Part shown: piece after piece, positions 6,899 through 15,117 of the stretch
Layout: the number at the start of each line of letters is the position of its first letter
Numbering within the stretch: the stretch's first letter is position 1
Assembly: GCA_043736395.1 (NCBI GenBank)
Contig: JAYTCQ010000340.1
Location: 1 to 16,695, forward strand
Reading direction: 5' to 3'
DNA length: 16,695 nucleotides
From: JAFDVL01 sp043736395
GTDB lineage: Bacteria; Acidobacteriota; Blastocatellia; RBC074
Notes under the pieces: generated by a model
Database searches by the model: none
Seen by the model: the letters and a program-made list of their open reading frames with translations, nothing else
Told to the model about the DNA's origin: nothing
Program-made: the position numbers and the translations under genes

Positions 6899-8647
6899 TT
6901 ACTTCGTACGAGTTGGAACCTTCAGCATTTGTCCGGCTCTTAAAGGAGCGGCGGGACTAATGCGATTCAAGGCGGAAATGTCTTTGGCTGACGAAGCGTA
7001 ACGTGCCGCGATGTCATTGATGGTCTCATTCGCTTTCGCGGTGTAGACGATCACTCGCGTGTATCCGCCACCCGCGGCAGTTGCTGCCACTGAGGAGGAA
7101 GCCATCGAAGCCATCGCGCCTTTCGGAGCTACGGCTGCGATCGAACGAACACTAATGCCAACAGGGATAATTACCTTTTGGCCTGACTTCGGCTCAACGC
7201 CACCGTTGACCGCTGCAATGGCAGTTTCAGACACGCCGTAACGTTTGGCGATCGTCGTGAAATCATCACCATTTTGTGCCGTCATCAAACGCCAGGAATT
7301 GCGACGATCCACCGGAATTCTGGTCAGCCACGCTTGCAAAGTTTTGCCGCGTCCTGGTGGGACACGTAAGCCGTGGGTCAATCCTTGTGGCGTCACACCG
7401 CGCTTCAATTCAGGATTTAATTCCGCTAAATATTCATAGCTTGTGTCACAGGCTTCGGCGACTAGTTTTAAATCAACAGAATTGTTGACCATCACGGTGT
7501 CATAGGCGATTGCCGCTTCGGCCTTCACATTAAAACCGTAACTCTGTGGATTCTTCGCAATGATAATTGTTGCTAAAATATTAGGGACGTAATTTCTGGT
7601 TTCATTCGGTAACAATCCGCGTTGATAAATTTCCCAGAAATCAGCATAGCCGGAACGCGCGATGGCACGGTCTACGTTGCCTTCGCCGCTGTTGTAAGCC
7701 GCCATGGCCAGTTCCCAATTGCCAGCGTAGCGATTGGCTAAAAATTTCAAATAACGAGCGGAAGCGCGAGTGGCTTTTTCAAAGCTCGAACGTTCATCAA
7801 TATAAAAATCCTGACGTAATCCGAAGCGTGCCGCCGTGCCGGGAATAAATTGCCAGAGTCCAACCGCCGCTGCCCACGAACGAGCGTGAGGCAACCAGGC
7901 GCTTTCTACTTGACCGAGCCAGGCAATATCTTGCGGGACGCCTTCTTCGCGGAAAATTCGGCGAGCCATTCCGACATATTTGCCAGAGCGTCGAAGCCCT
8001 GATTCCATCGTTTGACGACCACGGCCTTGATAATAATTGATCCAGCTTTGGACTAACGCATTCGGGCGAAATCCAAAATCAACTTTGGCAGCGGCGAGTG
8101 CGGCCTTGGCTTCTGCTTCAGTCGCTTTGCGCTCGGCATCGGTTAAATCAACTTTTGAAATTTCGTCGAGCGGCGAAGCTTCACCACTTGGCAAAGTTGG
8201 TCTGGCACCTTTTTGTCCCTGATTTTTGACTTCGGCCAGTTGCGCTTCTGTCAGTTCATCTTTGGCGTCAGCTGACAGCGGAGCCACGACAGGCAAATTT
8301 TTTGAGAGCAGTGATTGATATACATTTGTTTGATCAATCAGTTTTTGATAATGAGCTTTTAAGCGGGAATCGGTGCGGACGTCGAAGCCCGATTCAAGAA
8401 TAATATCTAAAGCCCGATTGAAGCTTGTCCGAGCCTGTGCGAAATCGCCTTTGGCAAAAGATGCTTCACCTTTTTTAAAGGCGTCTTCGGAACGTTCGAC
8501 TACTTTTTGAATTTCTTCGCTACGTTTTTGAACTTCAACTGGAATGTTTGAAGTGGATTGTTGCGCATTGATTGAGAGTGAAGGGAGCAAAAGACAACCG
8601 ACAGCAATCAGGGCAGGTGATAAAAAAGCACTATAAAATCTATTCAT
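6899..8647 (-). CDS. mltD: MltD-like membrane-bound/secreted lytic murein transglycosylase with LysM domains
   Basis: 582 residues from the ATG at 8647, chosen over an upstream in-frame start because a signal peptide (MNRFYSAFLSPALIAVGCLL..., to about residue 28) begins there and GAGGAG lies about 11 bases before it. Residues 40-110 form a TPR-like helical hairpin (AFKKGEASFAKGDFAQA). A charged Ala/Glu/Lys stretch follows, then the MltD-type segment with WINYYQGRGR and the SLT domain: LGQVESAW with catalytic Glu248, VGLWQFIPGTAARFGL (from 262) and AAYNSGEGNV (from 316). A LysM-like segment covers about 383-432, and clear LysM peptidoglycan-binding domains cover about 452-496 and 531-580. It cleaves the MurNAc-GlcNAc bond to give 1,6-anhydro ends (family knowledge). 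It is convergent with three FHA-transglycosylase genes, so four transglycosylase-like genes meet here. It has its own promoter and terminator. Confidence 0.93.
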   Translation of the reverse strand: MNRFYSAFLSPALIAVGCLLLPSLSINAQQSTSNIPVEVQKRSEEIQKVVERSEDAFKKGEASFAKGDFAQARTSFNRALDIILESGFDVRTDSRLKAHYQKLIDQTNVYQSLLSKNLPVVAPLSADAKDELTEAQLAEVKNQGQKGARPTLPSGEASPLDEISKVDLTDAERKATEAEAKAALAAAKVDFGFRPNALVQSWINYYQGRGRQTMESGLRRSGKYVGMARRIFREEGVPQDIAWLGQVESAWLPHARSWAAAVGLWQFIPGTAARFGLRQDFYIDERSSFEKATRASARYLKFLANRYAGNWELAMAAYNSGEGNVDRAIARSGYADFWEIYQRGLLPNETRNYVPNILATIIIAKNPQSYGFNVKAEAAIAYDTVMVNNSVDLKLVAEACDTSYEYLAELNPELKRGVTPQGLTHGLRVPPGRGKTLQAWLTRIPVDRRNSWRLMTAQNGDDFTTIAKRYGVSETAIAAVNGGVEPKSGQKVIIPVGISVRSIAAVAPKGAMASMASSSVAATAAGGGYTRVIVYTAKANETINDIAARYASSAKDISALNRISPAAPLRAGQMLKVPTRTK

Positions 8648-8750
8648 TATTTCGATATCTCCTCGAATTAAATAAAGCATCCTTCGTTTGGAGAGGCTCT
8701 TAATAACTTGCAAGAGTATGACAGATAAATTGCAAGCCTATGACTTAGAC

Positions 8751-8780
8751 ATTGTAACTTTTACACAGTTGCTATGTCAA
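8751..8780 (-). promoter_or_regulatory. Sigma-70-type promoter for the MltD-like gene
   Basis: On the minus strand, TTGACA (8780-8775) and TACAAT (8756-8751) are separated by 18 bases, a near-consensus vegetative promoter. Transcription would start near 8744, giving a leader of about 95 bases before ATG 8647. Confidence 0.65.
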
Positions 8781-8917
8781 ACTTTACAATTTTACCTGGT
8801 GACGGTTTTTGTCATATTCAGCGGACGCAAAATCGGGGTGACTTTTAGCACCTGTAAATCAATGCCGGGGTTTGATGCGGCGAAATTGATTAGCCGTAAA
8901 GGATTAACCTACTTATT

Positions 8918-10780
8918 TCACCACGGAAAGTGAGCCTTTCGCAATAACTCCTGATAACGCGCATCAGCCAAGAGTGGTTCATAGATCGGGTGATGCTTGA
9001 AATCAATAACGCCCGCATTTTTCTGGACGCTTTCCCGCATTAGCACAATAGCCTGATCGAAATCGCCCAAGGCAATATGGGGCCACGCCAACTGATACGA
9101 CGGCACATATTGTTTGCGAGCCAATTGCTGCAACTGCTGCAAGGTCGCTTGGGCTTCCTGCTGCTTACCAGCACGAGCATAGATATAGCCAAGAGCAGAC
9201 AGGTATTCGCTGCCACGATCCTGCGCTTGTTGGACTTCAGTGATCGCTTCCTGATGATGTCCCTGCTTGGAAAGCGCTAAGCCCAGCAGCAGATGCGCCA
9301 ATGAAAACTTCGCATCCATGGCAATCGCTTTCCGATAGGCAGCAATGGCTTCGTCGTAGCGTCGCGCGATGTAATAGGCGTAACCGACATCAGTATTGAC
9401 AACGAGCGAGAGCGGATCAAGCTCTTGGGTCTTTATCATCATCTCAATACCTTTTTCGTACCGACCCAGCAATGATTGATAGATAGCCGCCGAGTGGAAG
9501 AACCGGGCATAATTCGGATTCAGGATTTCGATCTTATTTGATAACTCGGCGCTTTCTGCTGTCCACCCTTCGTCGTTCAGATATTGACAAAGCACCAGAC
9601 AGGCGTGCGCGGAGGCTTGATCCAGTTCCCACGACTTTTTCGCTGCCACGCTTCCTTTCTTACTAACGACTTCATTAGTTAGCGGGATATACCATTTGCC
9701 CAAAAAATACGCATCTGCCAGAGAAGCCCATCCTTCGGCGAAATTGGGATCAAGCGCAACGGCTTGCTCAAAATGCTTGATGGCTTTTTTGAGCGATTCG
9801 CTCGTTCGTAAATTGAATTGGTAGAGTCCCTTCAAATATGCCAGATACGCGTCAAGGTTATTGGTTTGCAGTTTAGAACTTTCGTCATTGCATAAAACCA
9901 CCTGCATATTCGCGGCGACGCTGCACCCAATTTCTTTCTCAATTGCCAGCACCTCAGCCAGTGCTTTGTTGTATTCACTCGACCACAAAAAGCGACCATC
10001 TTGTGTGCTGCGCAGTCGGACGTTTATTTGTAAACGGTCGTTGACGCGATTGATACTACCTTCAAGGATGGCTGCCACGTTCAGTTGTTGGCCTGCTTCG
10101 CGCCAATCCACCGACTTTCCTTTGTAGCGAAAAATTGAACCGCGCGCGATGACTTTGAAATCTTTGAGGCGCGACAAGTCCGCAATCAGATGGTCTGTCA
10201 ACCCATCACTGAAATAATCCTGCTCTGTCTCACCCGTCAAATTCAGAAATGGCATGACCGCTACCGAAGCACCCGCTGGAATAAGTGTTGATTGGTGACG
10301 TGTCCACTTGAACCAAACTAAACTTGTACCGACGAGTAGCAGCAATGCGAATCCACTCCAAAGCCAGAGGCGATGCGAGGGAGCAGGAACAACAAGCTTT
10401 TCTTTTTCCACTGGCATCACCACGTCACCGTTTCGCTCCATTGCCCCGTCGCCACCCGCCTTGTGTTGCACAGGTTCGACAAACCGATAGCCAATCGTCG
10501 GAATGGTTTCGATGTAATCAGAATGGTCGTGTCCGTTGCTGAGGGCTTTGCGCAGGAGTGAGACGTTTTTTGACAGATTGCTTTCTTCGACGAATGTGCC
10601 GGGCCAGACTCTCTCCATCAAATCATCTTTGCTAATGACCTCTCCGCCGGTCTCCAGCAAAGCCAATAACGTTGCATATGTTTTGGGATGAAGTGGAATG
10701 CGCTCGCCCTCGCGCAATAAAATCTTTTGTTGTGGATCAAGCCGGAACGCACCAAATGCGTAAAAGTTCTTTGTTGTCAT
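8918..10780 (-). CDS. Membrane-anchored winged-helix regulator with TolB-like and TPR domains (CadC-like architecture)
   Basis: 620 residues from ATG 10780 (GAGGGTAAGG just upstream); an earlier in-frame start at 10858 would add 26 residues that align with nothing. Residues 9-103 are an OmpR/PhoB-type winged helix (FGAFRLDPQQKILLREGE, LMERVWPGTFVEESNLSKNV, YIETIPTIGYRFV). A single membrane span lies at about 137-158 (LWLWSGFALLLLVGTSLVWF). Residues 170-295 match the TolB-like/FlgO-like fold seen in such regulators (VAVMPFLNLTGETEQDYFSDGL). Residues 310-600 are tandem TPR repeats. This design is abundant in Acidobacteriota; the DNA-binding part is cytoplasmic and the TPR part periplasmic. Its target is unknown. 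Phased direct repeats immediately upstream (10794-10848) suggest autoregulation. It precedes the MltD-like gene on the same strand, but that gene has its own promoter. Confidence 0.9.
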   Translation of the reverse strand: MTTKNFYAFGAFRLDPQQKILLREGERIPLHPKTYATLLALLETGGEVISKDDLMERVWPGTFVEESNLSKNVSLLRKALSNGHDHSDYIETIPTIGYRFVEPVQHKAGGDGAMERNGDVVMPVEKEKLVVPAPSHRLWLWSGFALLLLVGTSLVWFKWTRHQSTLIPAGASVAVMPFLNLTGETEQDYFSDGLTDHLIADLSRLKDFKVIARGSIFRYKGKSVDWREAGQQLNVAAILEGSINRVNDRLQINVRLRSTQDGRFLWSSEYNKALAEVLAIEKEIGCSVAANMQVVLCNDESSKLQTNNLDAYLAYLKGLYQFNLRTSESLKKAIKHFEQAVALDPNFAEGWASLADAYFLGKWYIPLTNEVVSKKGSVAAKKSWELDQASAHACLVLCQYLNDEGWTAESAELSNKIEILNPNYARFFHSAAIYQSLLGRYEKGIEMMIKTQELDPLSLVVNTDVGYAYYIARRYDEAIAAYRKAIAMDAKFSLAHLLLGLALSKQGHHQEAITEVQQAQDRGSEYLSALGYIYARAGKQQEAQATLQQLQQLARKQYVPSYQLAWPHIALGDFDQAIVLMRESVQKNAGVIDFKHHPIYEPLLADARYQELLRKAHFPW

Positions 10781-10793
10781 CGCCTTACCCTCT

Positions 10794-10848
10794 TGTAAGA
10801 ATTTGGTAAGAACTTTTTTTACCGATTCCCAGAATTTTGTAAGGACTT
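10794..10848. promoter_or_regulatory. Phased direct repeats upstream of the winged-helix regulator (candidate operator)
   Basis: On the plus strand, TGTAAGAATT (10794), GGTAAGAACT (10805), the weaker TCCCAGAATT (10827) and TGTAAGGACT (10838) are all spaced by multiples of 11 bp. OmpR-family winged helices typically bind tandem direct repeats on one face of the helix. The array sits directly before the regulator's ribosome-binding site. Confidence 0.5.
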
Positions 10849-11065
10849 CTAAGCGCATAATCGGTATTTATTCTCCCGACATTCACAGCACTAACTGAAG
10901 ATGTCCAGAAACACAAAACAGTATCTTTGAGAAAATCTACTGCACTTGAGTTTCTGGTTCCGGTAGTGCCGCAAGCGATAAAAAAATACTCGACTTGCGG
11001 TATTAGGCAAAATTCTGGGGGAGATCGGCTTAGCAATACAGCCAAAAAAAAGTTCTAACCAAATT
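10800..11065. repeat. Separated 21-bp inverted repeats in the regulator upstream region
   Basis: Bases 10800-10820 (AATTTGGTAAGAAC + T7) and 11045-11065 (A7 + GTTCTAACCAAATT) are inverted copies matching at 20 of 21 positions, 224 bases apart. The left copy includes one unit of the phased operator-like repeats. They could be distant operator halves that loop the DNA, or the ends of a small non-coding element. Confidence 0.5.
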
Positions 11066-11241
11066 GTCTGCGCGACGATTCCTAGGCATGTAACATAAAT
11101 GCCTGATTTATTTCAAGGAAAAGTGTGGACTGAGCAATTTATCGAACAGATTTTTTTATGGCTTGACGACTTTAGTGCGACAAATAGTTGGTACTGTTTG
11201 CAGCTCAGTTTTTATTTCTACTGACAATCGCAAACTTTCAG
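10859..11241. other. Intergenic region without a credible gene
   Basis: No credible coding sequence on either strand; the short minus-strand frame here has no recognisable features. It contains the inner part of the separated inverted repeats and a small hairpin at 10969-11000 (CCGCAAGCGA / TCG-A-CTTGCGG with an A-rich loop). It also holds AT-rich sequence, including TTGACG near 11163, that could carry the promoter for the rightward genes. I cannot place a convincing -10 box. Confidence 0.5.
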
Positions 11242-11500
11242 ATGGCACGATAGATCGTAAATATTTAAGCCTATTGCTTCAAGCACAACCAGCGTCCTCA
11301 GCCCAGTCATTCGGCTAAAGCACAATTGTGAAGTTATCCAATAAAGAAATTGACTATGCTCAATATTCGACTGGTAAAAACACTGCAAGAATTAGAATCC
11401 GTCTATCGGTTGCGTTATCAGGTCTATATCGAAGAACTCAGCGCAGACATGAAATATGTGGATCATTTGTCACAGGAACTTTGCAAGCCGTGGGATGCGA
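11242..11500 (+). repeat. Direct repeat copy 1: leader plus start of the GNAT gene
   Basis: This stretch is about 80-85% identical by eye to 15759-16015. It covers ~114 bases of leader and the first ~48 codons of the acyltransferase gene. The leader keeps TCAAGCACAA, CAGCGTCCTCAGCC and the palindrome CACAATTGTG (11321-11330) 35 bases before the ATG. The leader is about as conserved as the coding part, which points to a retained promoter or operator. Confidence 0.8.
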
Positions 11501-11553
11501 CAGGCGAAGTGGATGACCAGTTTCAATTAATTAAAAAAGAGGTTTTGATATGA
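11356..11553 (+). pseudogene. Truncated FeeM/LuxI-like GNAT N-acyltransferase (copy 1, N-terminal 65 residues)
   Basis: The product starts MLNIRLVKTLQELESVYRLR and continues YQVYIEELSADM, closely matching the first ~46 residues of the copy at 15871. The Arg/Tyr-rich YRLRYQVY segment is typical of the N-terminal helix of FeeM-type N-acyl amino acid synthases and related LuxI-fold GNAT enzymes. After Trp-Asp at residue ~46 similarity fades, and the frame stops at 11553, far short of the ~230 residues expected. Its last codons hold the AAGAGG ribosome-binding site of the receptor gene, and its TGA overlaps that gene's ATG (ATGA). The SD that precedes copy 2 (AAAGGGAG) is decayed here. It cannot be an active enzyme. 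It may now serve as a leader peptide that drives and couples translation of the receptor. Confidence 0.75.
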
Positions 11554-14500
11554 ATTCCCAGCCTAAATTTTTGTTGTTCATTTTGTTGCTCGTCTTCCCG
11601 TTCATCGCCCTGGCGCAACAGGAAGCAGCCACCATCACCGGCGAAGTCAAAGACGCGGCGGGCGCAGTTGTTCCCGGCGCAACGATCACCGTCACCAACA
11701 CTGCCACCGGCATCACCAGTCGCAGCGAATCCAACGAGCAAGGCATCTACATTGTGCCAAGCCTCAAACCCGGTTTGTATACGCTTACCGTTGAAAAAAC
11801 AGGCTTTCGCAAAATCGTGCGCAGCGGTCTGACCTTGCAGGTCAATCAGGTCGTGCGCCTGGATATGGATTTGCAACCGGGCGGCGTCAATGAAGTCGTC
11901 GAAATCAGCGGCGGCACTCCGCTGCTCGATACCGAAACGTCGTCGCGCGGGGCCGTGATTGACCAGAAGAAAATTGTAGAGTTGCCGCTGAACGGACGCG
12001 ATTACAACCAACTCGCGTTGCTCTCGCCGGGCGTGTTGGCGGGGACGCCGCGCCTGGCTTCGATTGGGTTCAAGGGCGCCATCAACGTCAATGGCAATCG
12101 CGTGTTTATGAATGTGTTCATGCTCGACGGCGTGGACAACATTTCGTACTCGAACAGCTTTCGCGGCGACAATGTGCAGGTCGTGCAACCCTCCATCGAA
12201 GCCTTGCAGGAATTCAAGATTCAAACCAACGCGTATTCCGCCGAATTCGGGCGCTCCGCCGGAGCCGTCATCAACGCGACGATCAAATCCGGCACAAATC
12301 AAATTCGCGGCAGCGTGTATGAGTTCCTACGCAACCGCTCGCTGGATGCCAACAATTTTTTCTCAAACCTCGCGGGACAAGGGAAGCCCGTGCGCCAACG
12401 AAATCAATTTGGCGTAGCCATTGGGGGGCCAATAGTCAAAAACCGCACGTTCTTCTTCGGCGATTATGAAGGGTTGCGTGATCGCGAAGGAACAGTGCGG
12501 TTTTCGACTGTGCCGTCTGCCAACGAAAAGAAAGGCATCTTCAGTGCCGCTGTCGTTGATCCGTTCAATGCCCGCGCGCCATTTGCGAACAACACGATTC
12601 CGGCGGCTCGCTTCGATCCGGTCGGAGCCAAGATTGTCGCGCTGTTTCCTGATCCGAATTTGCCCGGCACAAGCAACAACTTCGTCGCCTCACCCGTCAC
12701 GCGCACGCGGCAGGATCAATTTGATGTGCGCGTAGATCATAACTTCAGCAGCGCCGTGAATTTGTTCGGACGCTACAGTTTGGTGGATTCCAATTTGTTC
12801 CGGCCTGCGCCACTGCCCGGTTTGGCAGAAGGTTCTTTCAATGACGCATTCGGAAGCGGCGACAACCGTTCGCACGGGCTGGCGATTGGTGTGAATTGGA
12901 CGATCAACACGCGGATGACGTCGGATTTTCGCTTTGGCAATACGCGCGGCGATTACTTTGTGCTGCCGCCGAACTTCGGCAAGAACGGCGCGGAAGAAGT
13001 TGGATTGAAGAACGTGCCGAACGCCCCCGACATCATTGGTGGTTTGCCAAAGCTCAATATTCAAGGCTTCTCCGCGTTCGGTCGTCATACTTCGACGCCG
13101 CAATTTCAAACGCCGCGCGCGTACGATTTCAAAGCATCGCTGTCGCAATTGTCGGGACGGCATTTCCTGAAATACGGCTTCGAGCAATTGTTCGTCAGCA
13201 CCAAGATTCGAGACATCAACGCGCTCATCGGCAGCATGACGTTCAATAACGGCATCTTCACCGGACGCGCGATTGGCGATTTGCTGCTCGGCTTGCCGCA
13301 GCAATTGGTGCTGACCAGCAATTCGGTTTTCGATCAAGGCCAGCGGATGCAGTTTTATTATGTGCAGGACGATTTCAAGCTGACACCGAAGCTGACGCTG
13401 AATTACGGCGTGCGGTATGAATACGCGACGCCGCCCGTCGAAGCCGATAATCAATCTGCCAATTTCGATCCGACAACCGGCGCGATTTCACTGGCGAAAG
13501 ACGGGAGCCTCTTCGAGCGCGCGTTGATTCGTCCCGACCGCAACAATTGGGCACCGCGCTTCGGCTTTGCCTATTCGCCGACGAACGCTTGGGTGATTCG
13601 TGGCGCGTATGGGATTTTTTACAACCACACGAATCGGCAAGGCCGCGAAGGCTTGCTTGGCTTCAATCCGCCGTTTCTGGTGGACAACACCATTGCTGTA
13701 TCGGGCAGTAACCTGACGAGTGCCGCCGCGATCTTTCGTTTGCAGGACGGCTATCCAAGCGGCTTGCTTGATCCGACACGCTTGAGCGCCACCGTCGGTC
13801 GTCGCGCGCAGGACGCGAATCAACGCACGCCCTACATTCAGCAATGGAATCTGGGGATTCAGCGCGAACTCATCAAAGACCTGCTGCTCGAAGTCGCCTA
13901 CGTCGGCAACAAAGGCACGAAGCTCGCGGGCTTTCGCAACGTCAATCAACGCGCCATCGTCATCAACGCCACAACTGGCGCGGCCACCGCAGGCGCGCGT
14001 CCGTTCCCGACGCTCGGCGATATTCAATTCCTCGAAAACCGCGTGCTGTCGAATTACCACTCGCTGCAAGTGCGATTGGAAAAACGTTTCAGCAACGGCT
14101 TCACGTTCCTCAGCAGCTACACGTGGGGCAAAGCCTTGACCGAATCGCCCGACCATCTTTCGACAAGCGGCGCGGGCGCAGGCTTTGATGTTGGCACATT
14201 TCGTGAGCCACAAAATCCCAACAACCTGAAAGCCGAACGCGGTCTGGCCGAGTTCGACATCCAGCATCGTTTCGTAGCGAGCTACGTGTGGGAATTGCCG
14301 TTTGGACAAGGCCGTCGTTACGGCAGCGATGCAGGTGCATTGTTTGATGCGGTGCTCGGCGGCTGGAACGTCACAGGCATTCACACGTTCCAAAGCGGCC
14401 TAGGGCTAACCGCTGTGCAAACCGGCGGCGGCGTATTGAATTTAGGCAGCGAACGACGTGGGCGTCCGAATTTGATTGGCGATCCGAAAGGGCCGGAGAC

Positions 14501-14807
14501 GATTGACCAATGGTTCAATCGCGCAGCATTTTCCGCTACTGATCCGACCAAAGGAATTGTGTTCGGCAGTTCCGGCATCGGCGTGATGCGCGGCCCCGGT
14601 TTGGTGAATTTTGATTTCACGCTGGCGAAGAATTTTCACTTGAGCGAGACGCGGTACTTCCAATTTCGCACCGAGTTTTTCAATGCCTTCAATCGCGTGA
14701 ATCTGGGCTTGCCGAATTTGAATGTAGCGGACAACGCGTTCGGCACAATCCGCACAACGGCAACGCCCGCGCGGATTATTCAATTTGCGCTGAAGTTTTA
14801 TTTCTAA
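11550..14807 (+). CDS. Oar-like TonB-dependent outer-membrane receptor with carboxypeptidase-regulatory domain
   Basis: 1085 residues. A signal peptide (MNSQPKFLLFILLLVFPFIA, cleaved near LAQQ) is followed by a carboxypeptidase regulatory-like beta domain (about 25-110: ITGEVKDAAGAVVPGATITV, IPSLKPGLYTLTVEKTGF-type repeat). The plug domain covers about 115-260 (LPLNGRDYNQLALLSPGV, GNRVFMNVFMLDGVDN, YSAEFGRSAGAVINATIKSG), then comes a long 22-strand-type barrel. It ends in a typical outer-membrane C-terminus with a terminal Phe (IIQFALKFYF). This is the large receptor family expanded in Acidobacteriota, thought to import glycans, peptides or siderophores. The substrate here is unknown. The start at 11550 has AAGAGG seven bases upstream and overlaps the stop of a truncated GNAT gene. 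Sampled GC is higher (about 55-60%) than in the leftward genes (about 40-55%), hinting at separate origin. Confidence 0.93.
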   Translation: MNSQPKFLLFILLLVFPFIALAQQEAATITGEVKDAAGAVVPGATITVTNTATGITSRSESNEQGIYIVPSLKPGLYTLTVEKTGFRKIVRSGLTLQVNQVVRLDMDLQPGGVNEVVEISGGTPLLDTETSSRGAVIDQKKIVELPLNGRDYNQLALLSPGVLAGTPRLASIGFKGAINVNGNRVFMNVFMLDGVDNISYSNSFRGDNVQVVQPSIEALQEFKIQTNAYSAEFGRSAGAVINATIKSGTNQIRGSVYEFLRNRSLDANNFFSNLAGQGKPVRQRNQFGVAIGGPIVKNRTFFFGDYEGLRDREGTVRFSTVPSANEKKGIFSAAVVDPFNARAPFANNTIPAARFDPVGAKIVALFPDPNLPGTSNNFVASPVTRTRQDQFDVRVDHNFSSAVNLFGRYSLVDSNLFRPAPLPGLAEGSFNDAFGSGDNRSHGLAIGVNWTINTRMTSDFRFGNTRGDYFVLPPNFGKNGAEEVGLKNVPNAPDIIGGLPKLNIQGFSAFGRHTSTPQFQTPRAYDFKASLSQLSGRHFLKYGFEQLFVSTKIRDINALIGSMTFNNGIFTGRAIGDLLLGLPQQLVLTSNSVFDQGQRMQFYYVQDDFKLTPKLTLNYGVRYEYATPPVEADNQSANFDPTTGAISLAKDGSLFERALIRPDRNNWAPRFGFAYSPTNAWVIRGAYGIFYNHTNRQGREGLLGFNPPFLVDNTIAVSGSNLTSAAAIFRLQDGYPSGLLDPTRLSATVGRRAQDANQRTPYIQQWNLGIQRELIKDLLLEVAYVGNKGTKLAGFRNVNQRAIVINATTGAATAGARPFPTLGDIQFLENRVLSNYHSLQVRLEKRFSNGFTFLSSYTWGKALTESPDHLSTSGAGAGFDVGTFREPQNPNNLKAERGLAEFDIQHRFVASYVWELPFGQGRRYGSDAGALFDAVLGGWNVTGIHTFQSGLGLTAVQTGGGVLNLGSERRGRPNLIGDPKGPETIDQWFNRAAFSATDPTKGIVFGSSGIGVMRGPGLVNFDFTLAKNFHLSETRYFQFRTEFFNAFNRVNLGLPNLNVADNAFGTIRTTATPARIIQFALKFYF

Positions 14808-15020
14808 TTTGATGACATCACTTCCGCCTTTCACTCGTCAGAAAAACCTGACACTACAGAAGGTCATTTCACTCCAACAGTGATAGGGGAAATCAGGTTA
14901 AGTATTCTTTCTGCAAGGGTTTCACTATGGAGCACAGTATTGGCACAAAACTTGTATTGCAATAGTGCAAGGCTATTAGCTCTACAACGCAAAGTATTTC
15001 AACTCAAAATGGCAAAGGTA

Positions 15021-15055
15021 ATTTCCGAAAGTCACCTGAGGAGGTGCGCGGAAAT
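15021..15055 (+). other. Leader hairpin just before the barrel gene's ribosome-binding site
   Basis: ATTTCCG (15021-15027) pairs with CGGAAAT (15049-15055), and inside it CACCT (15033-15037) pairs with AGGTG (15042-15046) around a GAGG loop. The AGGAGG SD at 15062-15067 follows directly. It may tune translation or be an mRNA-stabilising element. The rest of 14808-15072 shows no gene. Confidence 0.4.
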
Positions 15056-15117
15056 ATACTCAGGAGGAATATATGAAGCAGAAAAATTTGTAGTCTCTAC
15101 TCAGTTCTTTAGTCGCC

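Noticed and set aside
8688..8933. 81-codon plus-strand frame between the regulator and the MltD-like gene
   Set aside because: It overlaps the minus-strand promoter and both gene ends and has no protein-like features.
10785..11045. 86-codon minus-strand open frame upstream of the regulator
   Set aside because: It overlaps the operator-like repeats, has no SD and no recognisable protein features, and partly runs over the regulator's leader.
11242..11265. Possible sigma-54 promoter (TGGCAC) at the start of both leader copies
   Set aside because: The TGGCAC block is present in both, but no TTGC follows at the required spacing. In copy 2 a GC is one base out of register, and in copy 1 it is missing.
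13488..14393. Long minus-strand frames (up to 301 codons) inside the receptor gene
   Set aside because: They are antisense to a clearly coding receptor, rich in Arg/His/Ala as expected for shadow frames, and have no ribosome-binding sites.
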